From positions 62,001-126,000 of the forward strand of contig NZ_QEOO01000023.1 of NCBI RefSeq assembly GCF_003121585.1: a stretch of DNA of 64,000 nucleotides, in the 5' to 3' direction. A program made the translations under genes and the position numbers. Under the pieces are notes generated by a model, which saw only the letters and a program-made list of their open reading frames with translations, made no database searches and was not told where the DNA came from. Position 1 is the first letter of the stretch. Every line of letters starts with the position of its first letter. Origin of the DNA: Nocardioides speluncae (GTDB taxonomy: Bacteria > Actinomycetota > Actinomycetes > Propionibacteriales > Nocardioidaceae). This document shows, piece after piece, positions 7,757-15,919 of this stretch.

Positions 7757-8172
7757 TCGTTGCCCTCCTCGTCCTCGAACTCGTGCTGCGCCTCGGCGGA
7801 CGACAGCAGATGGGCGAGCCGGACCGCGACCACGCACGACAGCAGGGTCCCGGCCAGGTAGGCGAACGCCAGGGCGGTCGACCCGTCGGCAAGCATCCGG
7901 CGCGAGTGCTCGGTGTACGCCGAGAGCGTGGTGTAGCCGCCCAGCACGCCGGTGCCGAGGAAGACCGGGAGCACCGGGTGGTCGCGGATGTACGACGAGG
8001 CCGGTAGCAGGGCCAGCAGGAACGATCCGGACAGGTTGATCGCGAGGGTCGTCCAAGGAATCCCGGCACCGTCGGCGACCAGCACGCCGGCGTACCAGCG
8101 GAGCAGTGCACCGAGCGCGCCGCCCACCGCGACCGCGGCGAGAAGTCGGGGGGTCGGAGCGGCACCTTTCAC
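7753..8172 (-). CDS. crcB: Fluoride channel subunit FluC/CrcB 1
   Basis: A 139-residue membrane protein with GALGALLRWYAG, NLSGSFLLALL and GVLGGYTTLSAYTEH, the CrcB family signatures, plus an acidic cytoplasmic tail (EFEDEEGNE). Compared with its partner, the pore motif has Leu in place of Phe (TTLSAY against TTYSAF), consistent with asymmetric subunits. It overlaps the second subunit by four bases. Upstream, a leftward ATPase gene ends 23 bases away. No fluoride riboswitch was recognised before it. Confidence 0.92.
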   Translation of the reverse strand: MKGAAPTPRLLAAVAVGGALGALLRWYAGVLVADGAGIPWTTLAINLSGSFLLALLPASSYIRDHPVLPVFLGTGVLGGYTTLSAYTEHSRRMLADGSTALAFAYLAGTLLSCVVAVRLAHLLSSAEAQHEFEDEEGNE

Positions 8173-8194
8173 GAAGCGCTCTGCTTGTGCTGCT

Positions 8195-9112
8195 TCACCT
8201 GGGCGCCGCCGCCCAGGGCTGCGCCGTCTCGCCGCGGCCCTGGCGGACGAACTCGCCGAGGTACCACCGCTGGAACTGGTGCTGCTGGGCGGTGGTGGCC
8301 AGCGCGAGCAGCCGCTCGGCCCGGCAGAACGCGTCGGCGAGCTCCAGCAGCTCCAGCATCTGCTTGATGGTGGCCGGGGCGCTGCGGGGGATCTCCACCT
8401 CGTGGTCGGTGACCGTGAGGCCGCCCTGGATCGCCCCCTCCAGCCGGTCCGACTCGACGCCGACCAGCAGCTCGCGCTCGAACTGCAGGAACAGGTCGGA
8501 GAGGCTCTTGGCGATCGGGTAGCTGGTCTCGTCGGCCAGCGACAGCAGCCGCAGCTCGCGCCGCAGCTCCCGGTAGTGCCGGCGGAAGTCGGCGTACAGG
8601 TCGACCGGCAGCTTCAGAAGCTGTACGACGATCCCGTCGACCACCGGCTGCGGCTCGTAGGACACCGCGTCGTCGATGTCGATGCGGCCGGCCAGGTCGA
8701 CGTCGGCGCGAGCCTCCGCCACGGGCAAGAACCACACCACCTTGCCGTGCCGGTCGATGTCGGCGCCCCACGCGCTCGAGCTCATCGCGAGCATCCCGAG
8801 CCCGCGGCCGATCGTGGACAGCAGGTTGTCATCGTCGGTCATCCCGAGGTCGGCCCTGGGTGGGGTGGTGGAGCCGTCGTAGACCTCGATCCGCGGGTGC
8901 TCCACGGTGCCGCGCACCGCCACCCGGAACGGCGGCTCGGCATGCAGGAGGGCGTTGGTCACCAGCTCGGAGACGCCCAGCTCGGCGGAGTCGACCAGGT
9001 CATCACGGCCGATGTCATGGCAGATGCCCGCGACCCACCGCCGCGCGTCCTGTACGGACCGCGGATTTGCAGGTAGCTCTAGTGCTTTTCGGTTCAGCGG
9101 CAAGTCCGGCAC
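8195..9112 (-). CDS. ATP-binding protein, anti-sigma/serine kinase type (HATPase_c_2)
   Basis: A 305-residue protein from GTG 9112. The first 130 residues are a GHKL ATPase of the RsbW/SpoIIAB type: SELVTNALLHAEPP (N-box), a DGSTTPPR segment, and GRGLGMLAMSSSAWG (G-boxes). The C-terminal half (about 150-305) is helical and charged and not recognised. Such proteins are common in actinobacteria as sigma-factor antagonists or sensors in stress signalling; no sigma factor or anti-anti-sigma gene is adjacent. Its C-terminal domain is the unusual part. Confidence 0.8.
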   Translation of the reverse strand: MPDLPLNRKALELPANPRSVQDARRWVAGICHDIGRDDLVDSAELGVSELVTNALLHAEPPFRVAVRGTVEHPRIEVYDGSTTPPRADLGMTDDDNLLSTIGRGLGMLAMSSSAWGADIDRHGKVVWFLPVAEARADVDLAGRIDIDDAVSYEPQPVVDGIVVQLLKLPVDLYADFRRHYRELRRELRLLSLADETSYPIAKSLSDLFLQFERELLVGVESDRLEGAIQGGLTVTDHEVEIPRSAPATIKQMLELLELADAFCRAERLLALATTAQQHQFQRWYLGEFVRQGRGETAQPWAAAPR

Positions 9113-9339
9113 CTTTAGCGGGGCGGGGGACCAGCCGGTCCCGCAAGTGGTGTTGTGAACTGGTCAGACCATCTTGCCCTGACTACCCGCAAATATTGTG
9201 TCCCAAACCACTGTTTCGCAGGACTAGTGATGGGCACCCACGAACCCTCTCATGAGCAGTGGGATGGTTGTAGGGACAGAGTCGTGAACTTTCGCACCTG
9301 CACACATCCGCGGGCCGCGAATGGGCAGAGAGGCTTTCG

Positions 9340-10830
9340 ATGTCAGGCACGAGCACTGCAGGCGGAGTAGCGAAGGGCCAGCGCCACCAGGTCGTCGTGG
9401 TCGGCTCGGGATTCGGCGGCCTGTTCGGCACCAAGGCGCTTCGGCGAGCCGACGTCGACGTCACCATGGTCGCCAAGACGACACACCACCTCTTCCAGCC
9501 GCTGATCTACCAGGTCGCGACGGGCATCCTCGCCGCCGGTGAGGTGGCGCCGCCGACCCGCGAGGTGCTCGCCTCCCAGAAGAACGCCACCGTGCTGCTC
9601 GGCGAGGTCACCGACATCGACCTCGAGCGCCGGGTGGTCACCTCCCAGGTGCTCGGACGGCCCACCGAGACGTCGTACGACTCCCTGATCGTGGCCGCCG
9701 GGGCCAGCCAGTCCTACTTCGGCAACGACCAGTTCGCGGAGTTCGCGCCCGGCATGAAGAGCATCGACGACGCGCTCGAGCTGCGGGCCCGGATCTTCGG
9801 CGCGTTCGAGATGGCCGAGCTGGGTGCCAGCCGCGGCGACGACGTCGACCACCTGCTCACCTTCGTGGTGGTCGGTGCCGGCCCGACCGGCGTCGAGATG
9901 GCCGGCCAGATCGCCGAGCTGGCGCACCGCACGCTCAAGAAGGACTTCCGCTACATCAACACCCGGACCGCCCGGGTGATCCTGCTGGACGCGGCGCCGC
10001 AGGTACTGCCGCCGTTCGGCCACAAGCTCGGCGCCTGGACCAAGCGGGAGCTGGAGAAGCACGACGTCGAGGTCCAGCTCGGCGCGATGGTCACCGACGT
10101 CGACGAGCGCGGCATCGAGGTCAAGGACAAGGACGGCACGCTGCGCCGGATCGACTCGGTCACCAAGATCTGGGCCGCCGGCGTCTCGGCGAGCCCGCTG
10201 ACCAGGACCCTGTCCGAGCAGACCGGCGCGCCGCTCGACCGGGCCGGCCGGATCCACGTGAACCCCGACCTCACGCTGCCCGGGCACCCCGAGGTGTTCG
10301 TGGTCGGCGACATGATCGCGCTCGACAACCTGCCCGGTGTCGCCCAGGTGGCGATCCAGGGCGGCAAGTACGCCGCCAAGGAGATCAAGGGCCGGCTGGC
10401 CGGCAAGCCCGCGCAGAAGCCGTTCCACTACTTCGACAAGGGTTCGATCGCGATCATCAGCCGGTTCAGCGCGGTCGCGATGGTCGGCAAGCTCAAGCTG
10501 AGCGGGCTGCTCGCCTGGCTGATGTGGCTCGGCGTCCACCTGGTCTACCTCACCGGCTTCAAGAACCGGGTCTCCGCGCTGATGAAGTGGGCGATCGCCT
10601 TCGTCGGCCGCGGCCGCGCCAACCGCACCTCGACCGAGCAGCAGATCTTCGGCCGCGCCGCCCTGGCCCGGCTCGAACACGGCGCCGCCGACCTGGTCAG
10701 CGATCCGGGTGTGTACGACGCGGCGCTCGAGGAGCGGCGCAAGGAGCTGGAGGCGATCGCGGCCGAGGAGGCCCGCCTCACCGACGCCCGGGAGCGCGGC
10801 GTACCGGCGGAACGGCGTACCGTCGGCTAA
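9340..10830 (+). CDS. ndh: Type II NADH dehydrogenase (NDH-2)
   Basis: A 496-residue flavoprotein. FAD motif VVVVGSGFGGLFG (from residue 18), TTHHLFQPLIYQVATGI (the NDH-2 signature near the FAD), NAD motif VVVGAGPTGVEMAGQIAEL (around residue 170), and VFVVGDMIAL for the second FAD contact. The C-terminal third has the hydrophobic LSGLLAWLMWLGVHLVYL stretch that anchors NDH-2 to the membrane. It would oxidise NADH and reduce menaquinone without pumping protons. SD AGAGG precedes ATG 9340. The divergent ATPase gene leaves a 227-base AT-richer intergenic region that should hold both promoters. Confidence 0.93.
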   Translation: MSGTSTAGGVAKGQRHQVVVVGSGFGGLFGTKALRRADVDVTMVAKTTHHLFQPLIYQVATGILAAGEVAPPTREVLASQKNATVLLGEVTDIDLERRVVTSQVLGRPTETSYDSLIVAAGASQSYFGNDQFAEFAPGMKSIDDALELRARIFGAFEMAELGASRGDDVDHLLTFVVVGAGPTGVEMAGQIAELAHRTLKKDFRYINTRTARVILLDAAPQVLPPFGHKLGAWTKRELEKHDVEVQLGAMVTDVDERGIEVKDKDGTLRRIDSVTKIWAAGVSASPLTRTLSEQTGAPLDRAGRIHVNPDLTLPGHPEVFVVGDMIALDNLPGVAQVAIQGGKYAAKEIKGRLAGKPAQKPFHYFDKGSIAIISRFSAVAMVGKLKLSGLLAWLMWLGVHLVYLTGFKNRVSALMKWAIAFVGRGRANRTSTEQQIFGRAALARLEHGAADLVSDPGVYDAALEERRKELEAIAAEEARLTDARERGVPAERRTVG

Positions 10831-10943
10831 GGCGCGGGATGGTCCGTCACGAGACGTTGGTACGGCGGCTCGTGACCGACGTTTCCATGACGGACTATCC
10901 AAATCCACCCCCACCGCCGACCGGGTGTGGGTAGATCTAAGAC

Positions 10944-12269
10944 ATGTGTGAGGACGACGCAGAGCAGCAGCACGGGATCTCGCTGACCCGGCGCACCGCG
11001 CTGGGGGCGGCGGGCTCGGCGCTGCTGATGGCCGGCGCGACCTCGGCCCAGGCCGGCGTGATCAGCGATCGCGCCGGCCGCTCGGCTCCGCTGCCGGGCG
11101 CCGACCGGGCGTCCCGCATCTCCAGCGGTACGACGCTGCTCCACGCCGACCTGCATAACCACACGCTGCTCTCCGACGGTGACGGCGACCCCGCGCGGGC
11201 GTTCGCCTCGATGCGCAGCGCCGGGCTCGACGTGGCGGCGCTGACCGACCACGCCACGCTGTCGGACAACGTGCTTGGCGACGTCCTGGACGGGATCCTG
11301 CCGCCGGAGTACCGCGACGTGGCCGGCCTGACCAGGTCCGGGTGGCGCCGTACCAAGGAGCTCGCGGACCTCGCCAACGAGGACGGCGCGTTCACCGCGA
11401 TCCGCGGCTTCGAGTGGAGCGAGCCGCTGCTCGGTCACGTGAACGTGTGGTTCACCGAGCACTACACCGACGTTCGCCAGGCCGGGCTGATGGCGCTGCT
11501 GTTCGACTGGCTGGCCCGCAAGCCCGGACTGATCCTCGACGGCGGCGCCGACGGGATCGCCGGCTTCAACCACCCCGGCCGCGAGCCGCTGCGGTTCAGC
11601 GGCTTCCGCTACGACCCGCGGGTGCGTGACCGGATGGTCTCGCTGGAGATGTTCAACCGGGCGGACGACTATCTGTTCCGCGGCTACGAGCAGGGCCGGC
11701 GCTCGCCGCTGGTGGCCTGCCTGGACGCGGGCTGGCGGACCGGGCTGTCCGGGGTGACCGACGAGCACGGCACCGACTGGGGTCATCCGGAGGGCAAGGG
11801 CCGGACCGGGATGTGGGTCGAGGAGCACTCGCGGCGCGGGGTGAAGGCGGCGATGCTGGCGCGGCGCTTCTTCGCCACGCGTACGTCGGGACTGCGGCTC
11901 GACGCGACCGCGACGGCGAGTGGCTCAGGCGGCCGCCAGCCGGTGCGGATGGGCTCGACCCTGCCGCACACCTCCGGGGTGGTCACGTTCGCCGTCGACC
12001 TCGCTCGCGGCGCCGACTGGGTCGGCCGGCGCCTCGCCTGCCAGGTGCTGCGGTCGGGCGGCGAAGTACCCGAGGTGGTCGACGTCGTGGAGTTCGAGGT
12101 CGGCCCCGAGCTGCGGTTCCGGGTTTCGCTCGCGGCGGCCGACGGCGACTGGGTGGTGCTCCGGATCAGCGACCCGAGTGCGCCCAACGACACTCCCGGC
12201 CCGGGCGGCCACCCCTGCAATGACCTCGGCATCGCCTACTCCAGCCCCTGGTGGCTGGCCACCAGCTGA
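10944..12269 (+). CDS. Tat-exported PHP-domain phosphoesterase (CehA/McbA-like)
   Basis: A 441-residue protein. The N-terminus carries a twin-arginine signal (LTRRTALGAAGSALLMAGA, residues 14-32) with an AQA-type cleavage site. The mature part opens with LLHADLHNHTLLSDGDGDP, the first metal motif of PHP phosphoesterases. DHATLSDN and FNHPGREPLRF follow as further metal ligands, and a beta-rich C-terminal domain completes it. The family hydrolyses phosphoesters or related bonds with a metal centre; the substrate is unknown. No clear Shine-Dalgarno is present: TAGATCT lies 6-12 bases before the ATG and could be a -10 box, so the transcript may be leaderless. Confidence 0.85.
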   Translation: MCEDDAEQQHGISLTRRTALGAAGSALLMAGATSAQAGVISDRAGRSAPLPGADRASRISSGTTLLHADLHNHTLLSDGDGDPARAFASMRSAGLDVAALTDHATLSDNVLGDVLDGILPPEYRDVAGLTRSGWRRTKELADLANEDGAFTAIRGFEWSEPLLGHVNVWFTEHYTDVRQAGLMALLFDWLARKPGLILDGGADGIAGFNHPGREPLRFSGFRYDPRVRDRMVSLEMFNRADDYLFRGYEQGRRSPLVACLDAGWRTGLSGVTDEHGTDWGHPEGKGRTGMWVEEHSRRGVKAAMLARRFFATRTSGLRLDATATASGSGGRQPVRMGSTLPHTSGVVTFAVDLARGADWVGRRLACQVLRSGGEVPEVVDVVEFEVGPELRFRVSLAAADGDWVVLRISDPSAPNDTPGPGGHPCNDLGIAYSSPWWLATS

Positions 12270-12427
12270 CCGCCGGGATCGTCCGCCACCGTCACCGGCC
12301 CGGTGCGGAAAGTTAAGTCCGAGGCCGAGGTCGGCGTCGAGGGCGAGTAGCCGTATCTAAGACCTGCGCCTGGTCTCTTCCACGTATTACGGCCGATTTG
12401 CGGCCGTCGTACGGAGGAGACAGAGAC

Positions 12428-13246
12428 ATGCCCTACGACAAGATGACGGCGAGCGAGGCGAAAGACCGGTTCATCACCAACCTCGTCCCTTCGGTCGGCA
12501 CCGAGACCGACTGGACCTACGAAGACTCACTCGACGCCGGGGTGCTGGAGGAAGCGGCCGCGCTGCCGCCCTCGGTCGACCTGCGGGCCGACTGGTGGAC
12601 GATCAACAACCAGGAGAGCACCGGCTCCTGCGTGGGCTGGGCGAGCGCCGACGGCGTCGCTCGGTGGCACTTCTTCACCGTCGGCAAGATCGGCGCCGAC
12701 GAGCTGCTGTCGCCGCGGCACGTCTGGATGGGTTCGAAGGAGACCGACCAGTTCACCGACCGCCCGTCGACGTTCATCGAGGCCGCCGGGACGATGCTGA
12801 AGCCGGCGGTCGACGTACTGCGCAACTACGGTGCGGCCCTGGAGACCGACCAGCCATTCCACATCAACACCACGATGTACATCGGCAACGAGAACGTGTA
12901 CTACGCCAAGGCGGCGGAGCGGAAGATCGCCCGCTACTTCAACCTCGGCCTGAACCTCGAGGGCTGGAAGCGGTGGCTCGCCGAGGGGCGCGGTCCGATC
13001 CTGGCCGGCTTCCAGGTCGACGACAGCTGGTACGAGGCGACCGAGAAGGACGGCCTGGTCGACGTGTTCCAGCCCGCAACCGTCGTCGGCGGGCACGCGA
13101 TCGCGATCGTCGGCTATCGGGCCGACGGCAGGTTCATCGTGCGCAACAGCTGGGGCACCGGCTGGGGCGACGAGGGCTTCGGCTATCTGGCGCCGGCGTA
13201 CATCGAGGAGGCCTTCTTCGGTGAGTCGTACGGCGTGACCCTCTGA
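12428..13246 (+). CDS. Papain-like C1 family cysteine peptidase
   Basis: A 272-residue protein from ATG 12428 (ACGGAGGAG upstream). Catalytic elements appear in order: VDLRADWWTINNQESTGSC with Cys of TGSCVGWASA (about 62), His of VVGGHAIAIVGY, and Asn of VRNSWGTGWGDEGFGYL. This is the full papain triad with the QxxxxSC oxyanion Gln. There is no signal peptide and no obvious propeptide; the N-terminal 45 residues are acidic. Bacterial C1 enzymes of this short type are uncharacterised. A 9-mer ATCTAAGAC about 65 bases upstream also occurs before the preceding gene. Confidence 0.85.
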   Translation: MPYDKMTASEAKDRFITNLVPSVGTETDWTYEDSLDAGVLEEAAALPPSVDLRADWWTINNQESTGSCVGWASADGVARWHFFTVGKIGADELLSPRHVWMGSKETDQFTDRPSTFIEAAGTMLKPAVDVLRNYGAALETDQPFHINTTMYIGNENVYYAKAAERKIARYFNLGLNLEGWKRWLAEGRGPILAGFQVDDSWYEATEKDGLVDVFQPATVVGGHAIAIVGYRADGRFIVRNSWGTGWGDEGFGYLAPAYIEEAFFGESYGVTL

Positions 13247-13256
13247 GTCACGCCCG

Positions 13257-13784
13257 CTACCCACCGAGCTCGACGTGACCCCGCACGTCGAGCTCGGTGC
13301 CGCCGTTGAGCTCGGAGTCGAGGTGCGCGTCGATGTCGAGCTCGAGCATCGCGGGGTCGCAGCCGGCGCGGACGATCGTGAGCGTGCCGGAGCTGTCTTC
13401 TTGGGCGGTGGAGACCTCGACGTCGAGCTCGGCGCGCTCCGCGCTGTAGAACAGGAGGGCGTTCGCAGCACCCTCTTCGTCGCCGGCGTCCACGGGGAGC
13501 TCGAAGGTCTCGCCGTCGACCTTGTCCGGCACCACGTCGATCAGCAGGATCGACGACTTGTCGAAGTCGTTGACCTTGACCACCTGAACCGACTCGTAGT
13601 GGTCGCTGGGACCGCAGGTCACCTTCTTGGGGACGACGGTGAAGGTGTCGCCGTCCGGCTTGGTGAAGGTCAGCTCGTTCTTCTGCGGCGGGTCAGCGGC
13701 CTCGGGCCGGGTCTCCTCGCCGCAGGCGACCAGCATGCTCAGGGCGAGCACCGGGAGTACGGCGAGCACGCGGCGGCTGGTCAT
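13257..13784 (-). CDS. Lipoprotein of unknown function
   Basis: A 175-residue protein with a lipoprotein signal peptide: MTSRRVLAVLPVLALSMLVAC (lipobox LVAC, Cys 21; cited in parts). After a charged linker it is a soluble beta-rich domain with two further Cys (TCGPSD and RAGCDPA) that could form a disulfide. It ends eleven bases from the convergent protease gene. No family recognised. Confidence 0.75.
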   Translation of the reverse strand: MTSRRVLAVLPVLALSMLVACGEETRPEAADPPQKNELTFTKPDGDTFTVVPKKVTCGPSDHYESVQVVKVNDFDKSSILLIDVVPDKVDGETFELPVDAGDEEGAANALLFYSAERAELDVEVSTAQEDSSGTLTIVRAGCDPAMLELDIDAHLDSELNGGTELDVRGHVELGG

Positions 13785-13802
13785 GAGCGACGGTACCGCC
13801 GT

Positions 13803-14393
13803 TCAGCGCCGGGCGTCGGCAAACCAGCCTTCGATCGTGGCCCACGCCGCGAGGGCCGGATCGGCTCCGTCCGGTAGGTGGCCGGCCATCATCAGCGTCG
13901 CGAGGCCGTGGACCTGGGCCCACAGCGACACGACCACGGTGGCGTGGTCCGCGGGGCGGAAGGCTCCGCTGTCAAGCGCCCGCTGCACGGCGTCCGAGAT
14001 CCGGGCCACCGCCCGGAGCCGGGCCTCGCTGAGCTCCTCGGACGGCGTCAGCCCCGCGAGCGCCTCGCCGTACATCGCCTCGTAGAGCCGTGGGTGGTCG
14101 ATCGCCCACTGCACGTAGTGGGCCCCGAGGCCCGCGATGTCGGTGACCGGGTCGTCGGTCACCTCGATCAGCTCCTGGTCGTCGGCGAACTCACCGAAGG
14201 CCCGGGTCAGGACCGCCCGCTGCATGCCTTCCTTGTTGCCGAACAGCGCATACACCGCCGTCGTCGAGGTCTCCGCACGCTCGGCGATGCTGCGCAGCGG
14301 GAGCGAGCCGATCCCGTCGCGAGCCACCGCCTCCAGGGCGCACTCCATCAGCCGTTCGGCGACCTCAGCAGTGTGGGTCTTCGGCCTTGCCAT
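13803..14393 (-). CDS. TetR-family repressor
   Basis: A 196-residue protein with an N-terminal TetR helix-turn-helix (GSLPLRSIAERAETSTTAVYALFGNKEG) and a helical ligand domain of the TetR_C_33/WHG type (HYVQWAIDHPRLYEAMYGEALAG). It is divergent from the gene at 14452. Between the two start codons lies a perfect 20-bp palindrome at 14412-14431, the likely operator for both genes. Confidence 0.9.
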   Translation of the reverse strand: MARPKTHTAEVAERLMECALEAVARDGIGSLPLRSIAERAETSTTAVYALFGNKEGMQRAVLTRAFGEFADDQELIEVTDDPVTDIAGLGAHYVQWAIDHPRLYEAMYGEALAGLTPSEELSEARLRAVARISDAVQRALDSGAFRPADHATVVVSLWAQVHGLATLMMAGHLPDGADPALAAWATIEGWFADARR

Positions 14394-14411
14394 GCGCTCA
14401 GGCTAATGGTT

Positions 14412-14431
14412 ACGTTGTTATATAACAACGT
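14412..14431. promoter_or_regulatory. Perfect 20-bp palindromic operator
   Basis: ACGTTGTTATATAACAACGT reads identically on both strands. It is strikingly AT-rich in this GC-rich region. It lies between the divergent TetR gene (start 14393) and the gene starting at 14452, as expected for an autoregulating TetR protein. Confidence 0.88.
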
Positions 14432-14451
14432 TATGGATGGAGCAGGTCGAT

Positions 14452-14898
14452 ATGCCTGTCGCCGTTGTGACCCGCACGGTCCTGATCAAGCCGCGGTACT
14501 TCGCGCCGTTCGGCATCGGCAGCATCCGGGCCGGTCTGCAGGCGCGGCGTACGCCGGGCTACCTGGCGGGCGCGCTGCGGGTCACCGGTGAGCCCTGGCT
14601 GTCGTACTGGACGCTGACCGTCTGGCGCGACGGGCGCAGCATGGTCGCCTTCCGCGACGGCGGAGCGCACGGGGCGCTGGTGCCGCGCATGGCCGGCTGG
14701 GCACGCCAGACCTCGGTGACCGCCTGGCGCACCGAGGAGGAGACGCTGCCGAGCTGGGAGGAGGCCTCGCGGCAGATGGTGCGTAGACCGCGCTTCGTCG
14801 AGCTCCACCGACCGGACCAGGACCACCTGAGCGGCGTACTGCCGGTGCCCCGCTACGGCATCCCGATCCCGCTCCCGAGGAGGCGCCAGACGCGATGA
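14452..14898 (+). CDS. Conserved small protein, ABM/DUF3291-like
   Basis: A 148-residue protein, likely target of the divergent TetR repressor. Start ATG 14452 is chosen over ATG 14437 because GGAG lies 9 bases before it. The alternation of short beta strands and helices, including EPWLSYWTLTVWRDGRSMVAF, resembles dimeric alpha-beta barrel proteins of the antibiotic-biosynthesis-monooxygenase or DUF3291 type. No catalytic residues can be named. Enzymatic function is inference; a cofactor-free monooxygenase or a detoxification protein is possible. Confidence 0.55.
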   Translation: MPVAVVTRTVLIKPRYFAPFGIGSIRAGLQARRTPGYLAGALRVTGEPWLSYWTLTVWRDGRSMVAFRDGGAHGALVPRMAGWARQTSVTAWRTEEETLPSWEEASRQMVRRPRFVELHRPDQDHLSGVLPVPRYGIPIPLPRRRQTR

Positions 14899-14998
14899 AC
14901 GCCGCGCTACACGCGCAGGACATGGCGTCGTCACGCCTCGTTCATTCCAACGCGTGACTATCCCGTGTTGCCATGTCCCGCGAGGAACAGGAGTAGCC

Positions 14999-15919
14999 GT
15001 GCTCTGGGTAGTCGTTCCGGCCCTGAACGAGGCCGAGAACCTCGATGAGCTCATCCCGCGCATCGTCACCGAGGTCACCGCGCTCGACCCGGTCGGCCGG
15101 GTGCTGGTGGTCGACGACGGGTCCACCGACGACACCGGCAAGGTGATGGCCGCGCTGATGGCCGACCACCCGTGCGTCGAGCTGGAGACGCTGCGCCACA
15201 ACCTCGGCAAGGCCGCGGCGCTGAAACGCGGGTTCCGGCGCGCGATCGACGGCGGTGCCGACACGGTCGTGATGATGGACGCCGACGGCCAGGACGACCC
15301 GACCGAGCTCGGCCGGCTGCTGGAGCGGGTCGGCCAGGGCGCCGACCTGGTGACCGGCGCCCGCTTGGAGCGCAACGACCGCTTCGTCAAGCGCACCACC
15401 TCGCGGCTGTACAACCAGACCACGGCACTGCTGTCCGGCGCGCCGGGCCGCGACTTCAACTCCGGCTTCAAGGCGATGCGGGCCGAGGTGGCGCAGGACC
15501 TGCTGCCGATGCTGTACGGCGAGATGCACCGCTACCTCACCGTGATCTCGCACGGCATGGGCTACGAGGTCGCCGAGGTGCCGGTCAAGCACCACGCCCG
15601 GATGCACGGCTCGAGCAAGTACGGCCTGGCCCGGTTCTGGCGCGGCTTCGCCGACCTGATCACGGTCCGCTTCCTGCTGTCCTATGAGCACAGGCCCTCG
15701 CACCTGTTCGGCGGCGTCGGCTTCGTCAGCCTGCTGCTCGGCATGGGCGTGCTGCTGTACATGACCGGCCTCAAGTTCACCGGTGCCACGATCGGCGACC
15801 GGCCGCTGCTGATCGCCGGCGTGCTGATGGTGATGGTCGGCCTCCAGCTCACCCTGTTCGGCCTGCTCGCCGAGCTCGTCGTACACGCTCGCAACCGCGG
15901 GCCGGAGAGCCGGGCGTGA
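14999..15919 (+). CDS. Polyprenyl-phosphate glycosyltransferase, family 2
   Basis: A 306-residue protein from GTG 14999 (AACAGGAG upstream). The N-terminal GT-A domain has VVPALNEAENL, VVDDGSTDDTG and MMDADGQDDPTE (DXD) motifs like dolichol-phosphate mannose synthases. The C-terminus has two membrane helices (about 230-290), as in GtrB/ArnC-type enzymes. It would transfer a sugar from a nucleotide to a polyprenyl phosphate carrier on the inner membrane face. It is the first gene of a four-gene operon; the next gene, a GT-C-type membrane transferase, overlaps by four bases and is the expected user of the lipid-linked sugar. Confidence 0.88.
   Translation: MLWVVVPALNEAENLDELIPRIVTEVTALDPVGRVLVVDDGSTDDTGKVMAALMADHPCVELETLRHNLGKAAALKRGFRRAIDGGADTVVMMDADGQDDPTELGRLLERVGQGADLVTGARLERNDRFVKRTTSRLYNQTTALLSGAPGRDFNSGFKAMRAEVAQDLLPMLYGEMHRYLTVISHGMGYEVAEVPVKHHARMHGSSKYGLARFWRGFADLITVRFLLSYEHRPSHLFGGVGFVSLLLGMGVLLYMTGLKFTGATIGDRPLLIAGVLMVMVGLQLTLFGLLAELVVHARNRGPESRA

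Noticed and set aside
9343..10914. A long minus-strand open frame opposite the NADH dehydrogenase
   Set aside because: No motifs, low-complexity composition, and the plus strand is a certain NDH-2 gene.
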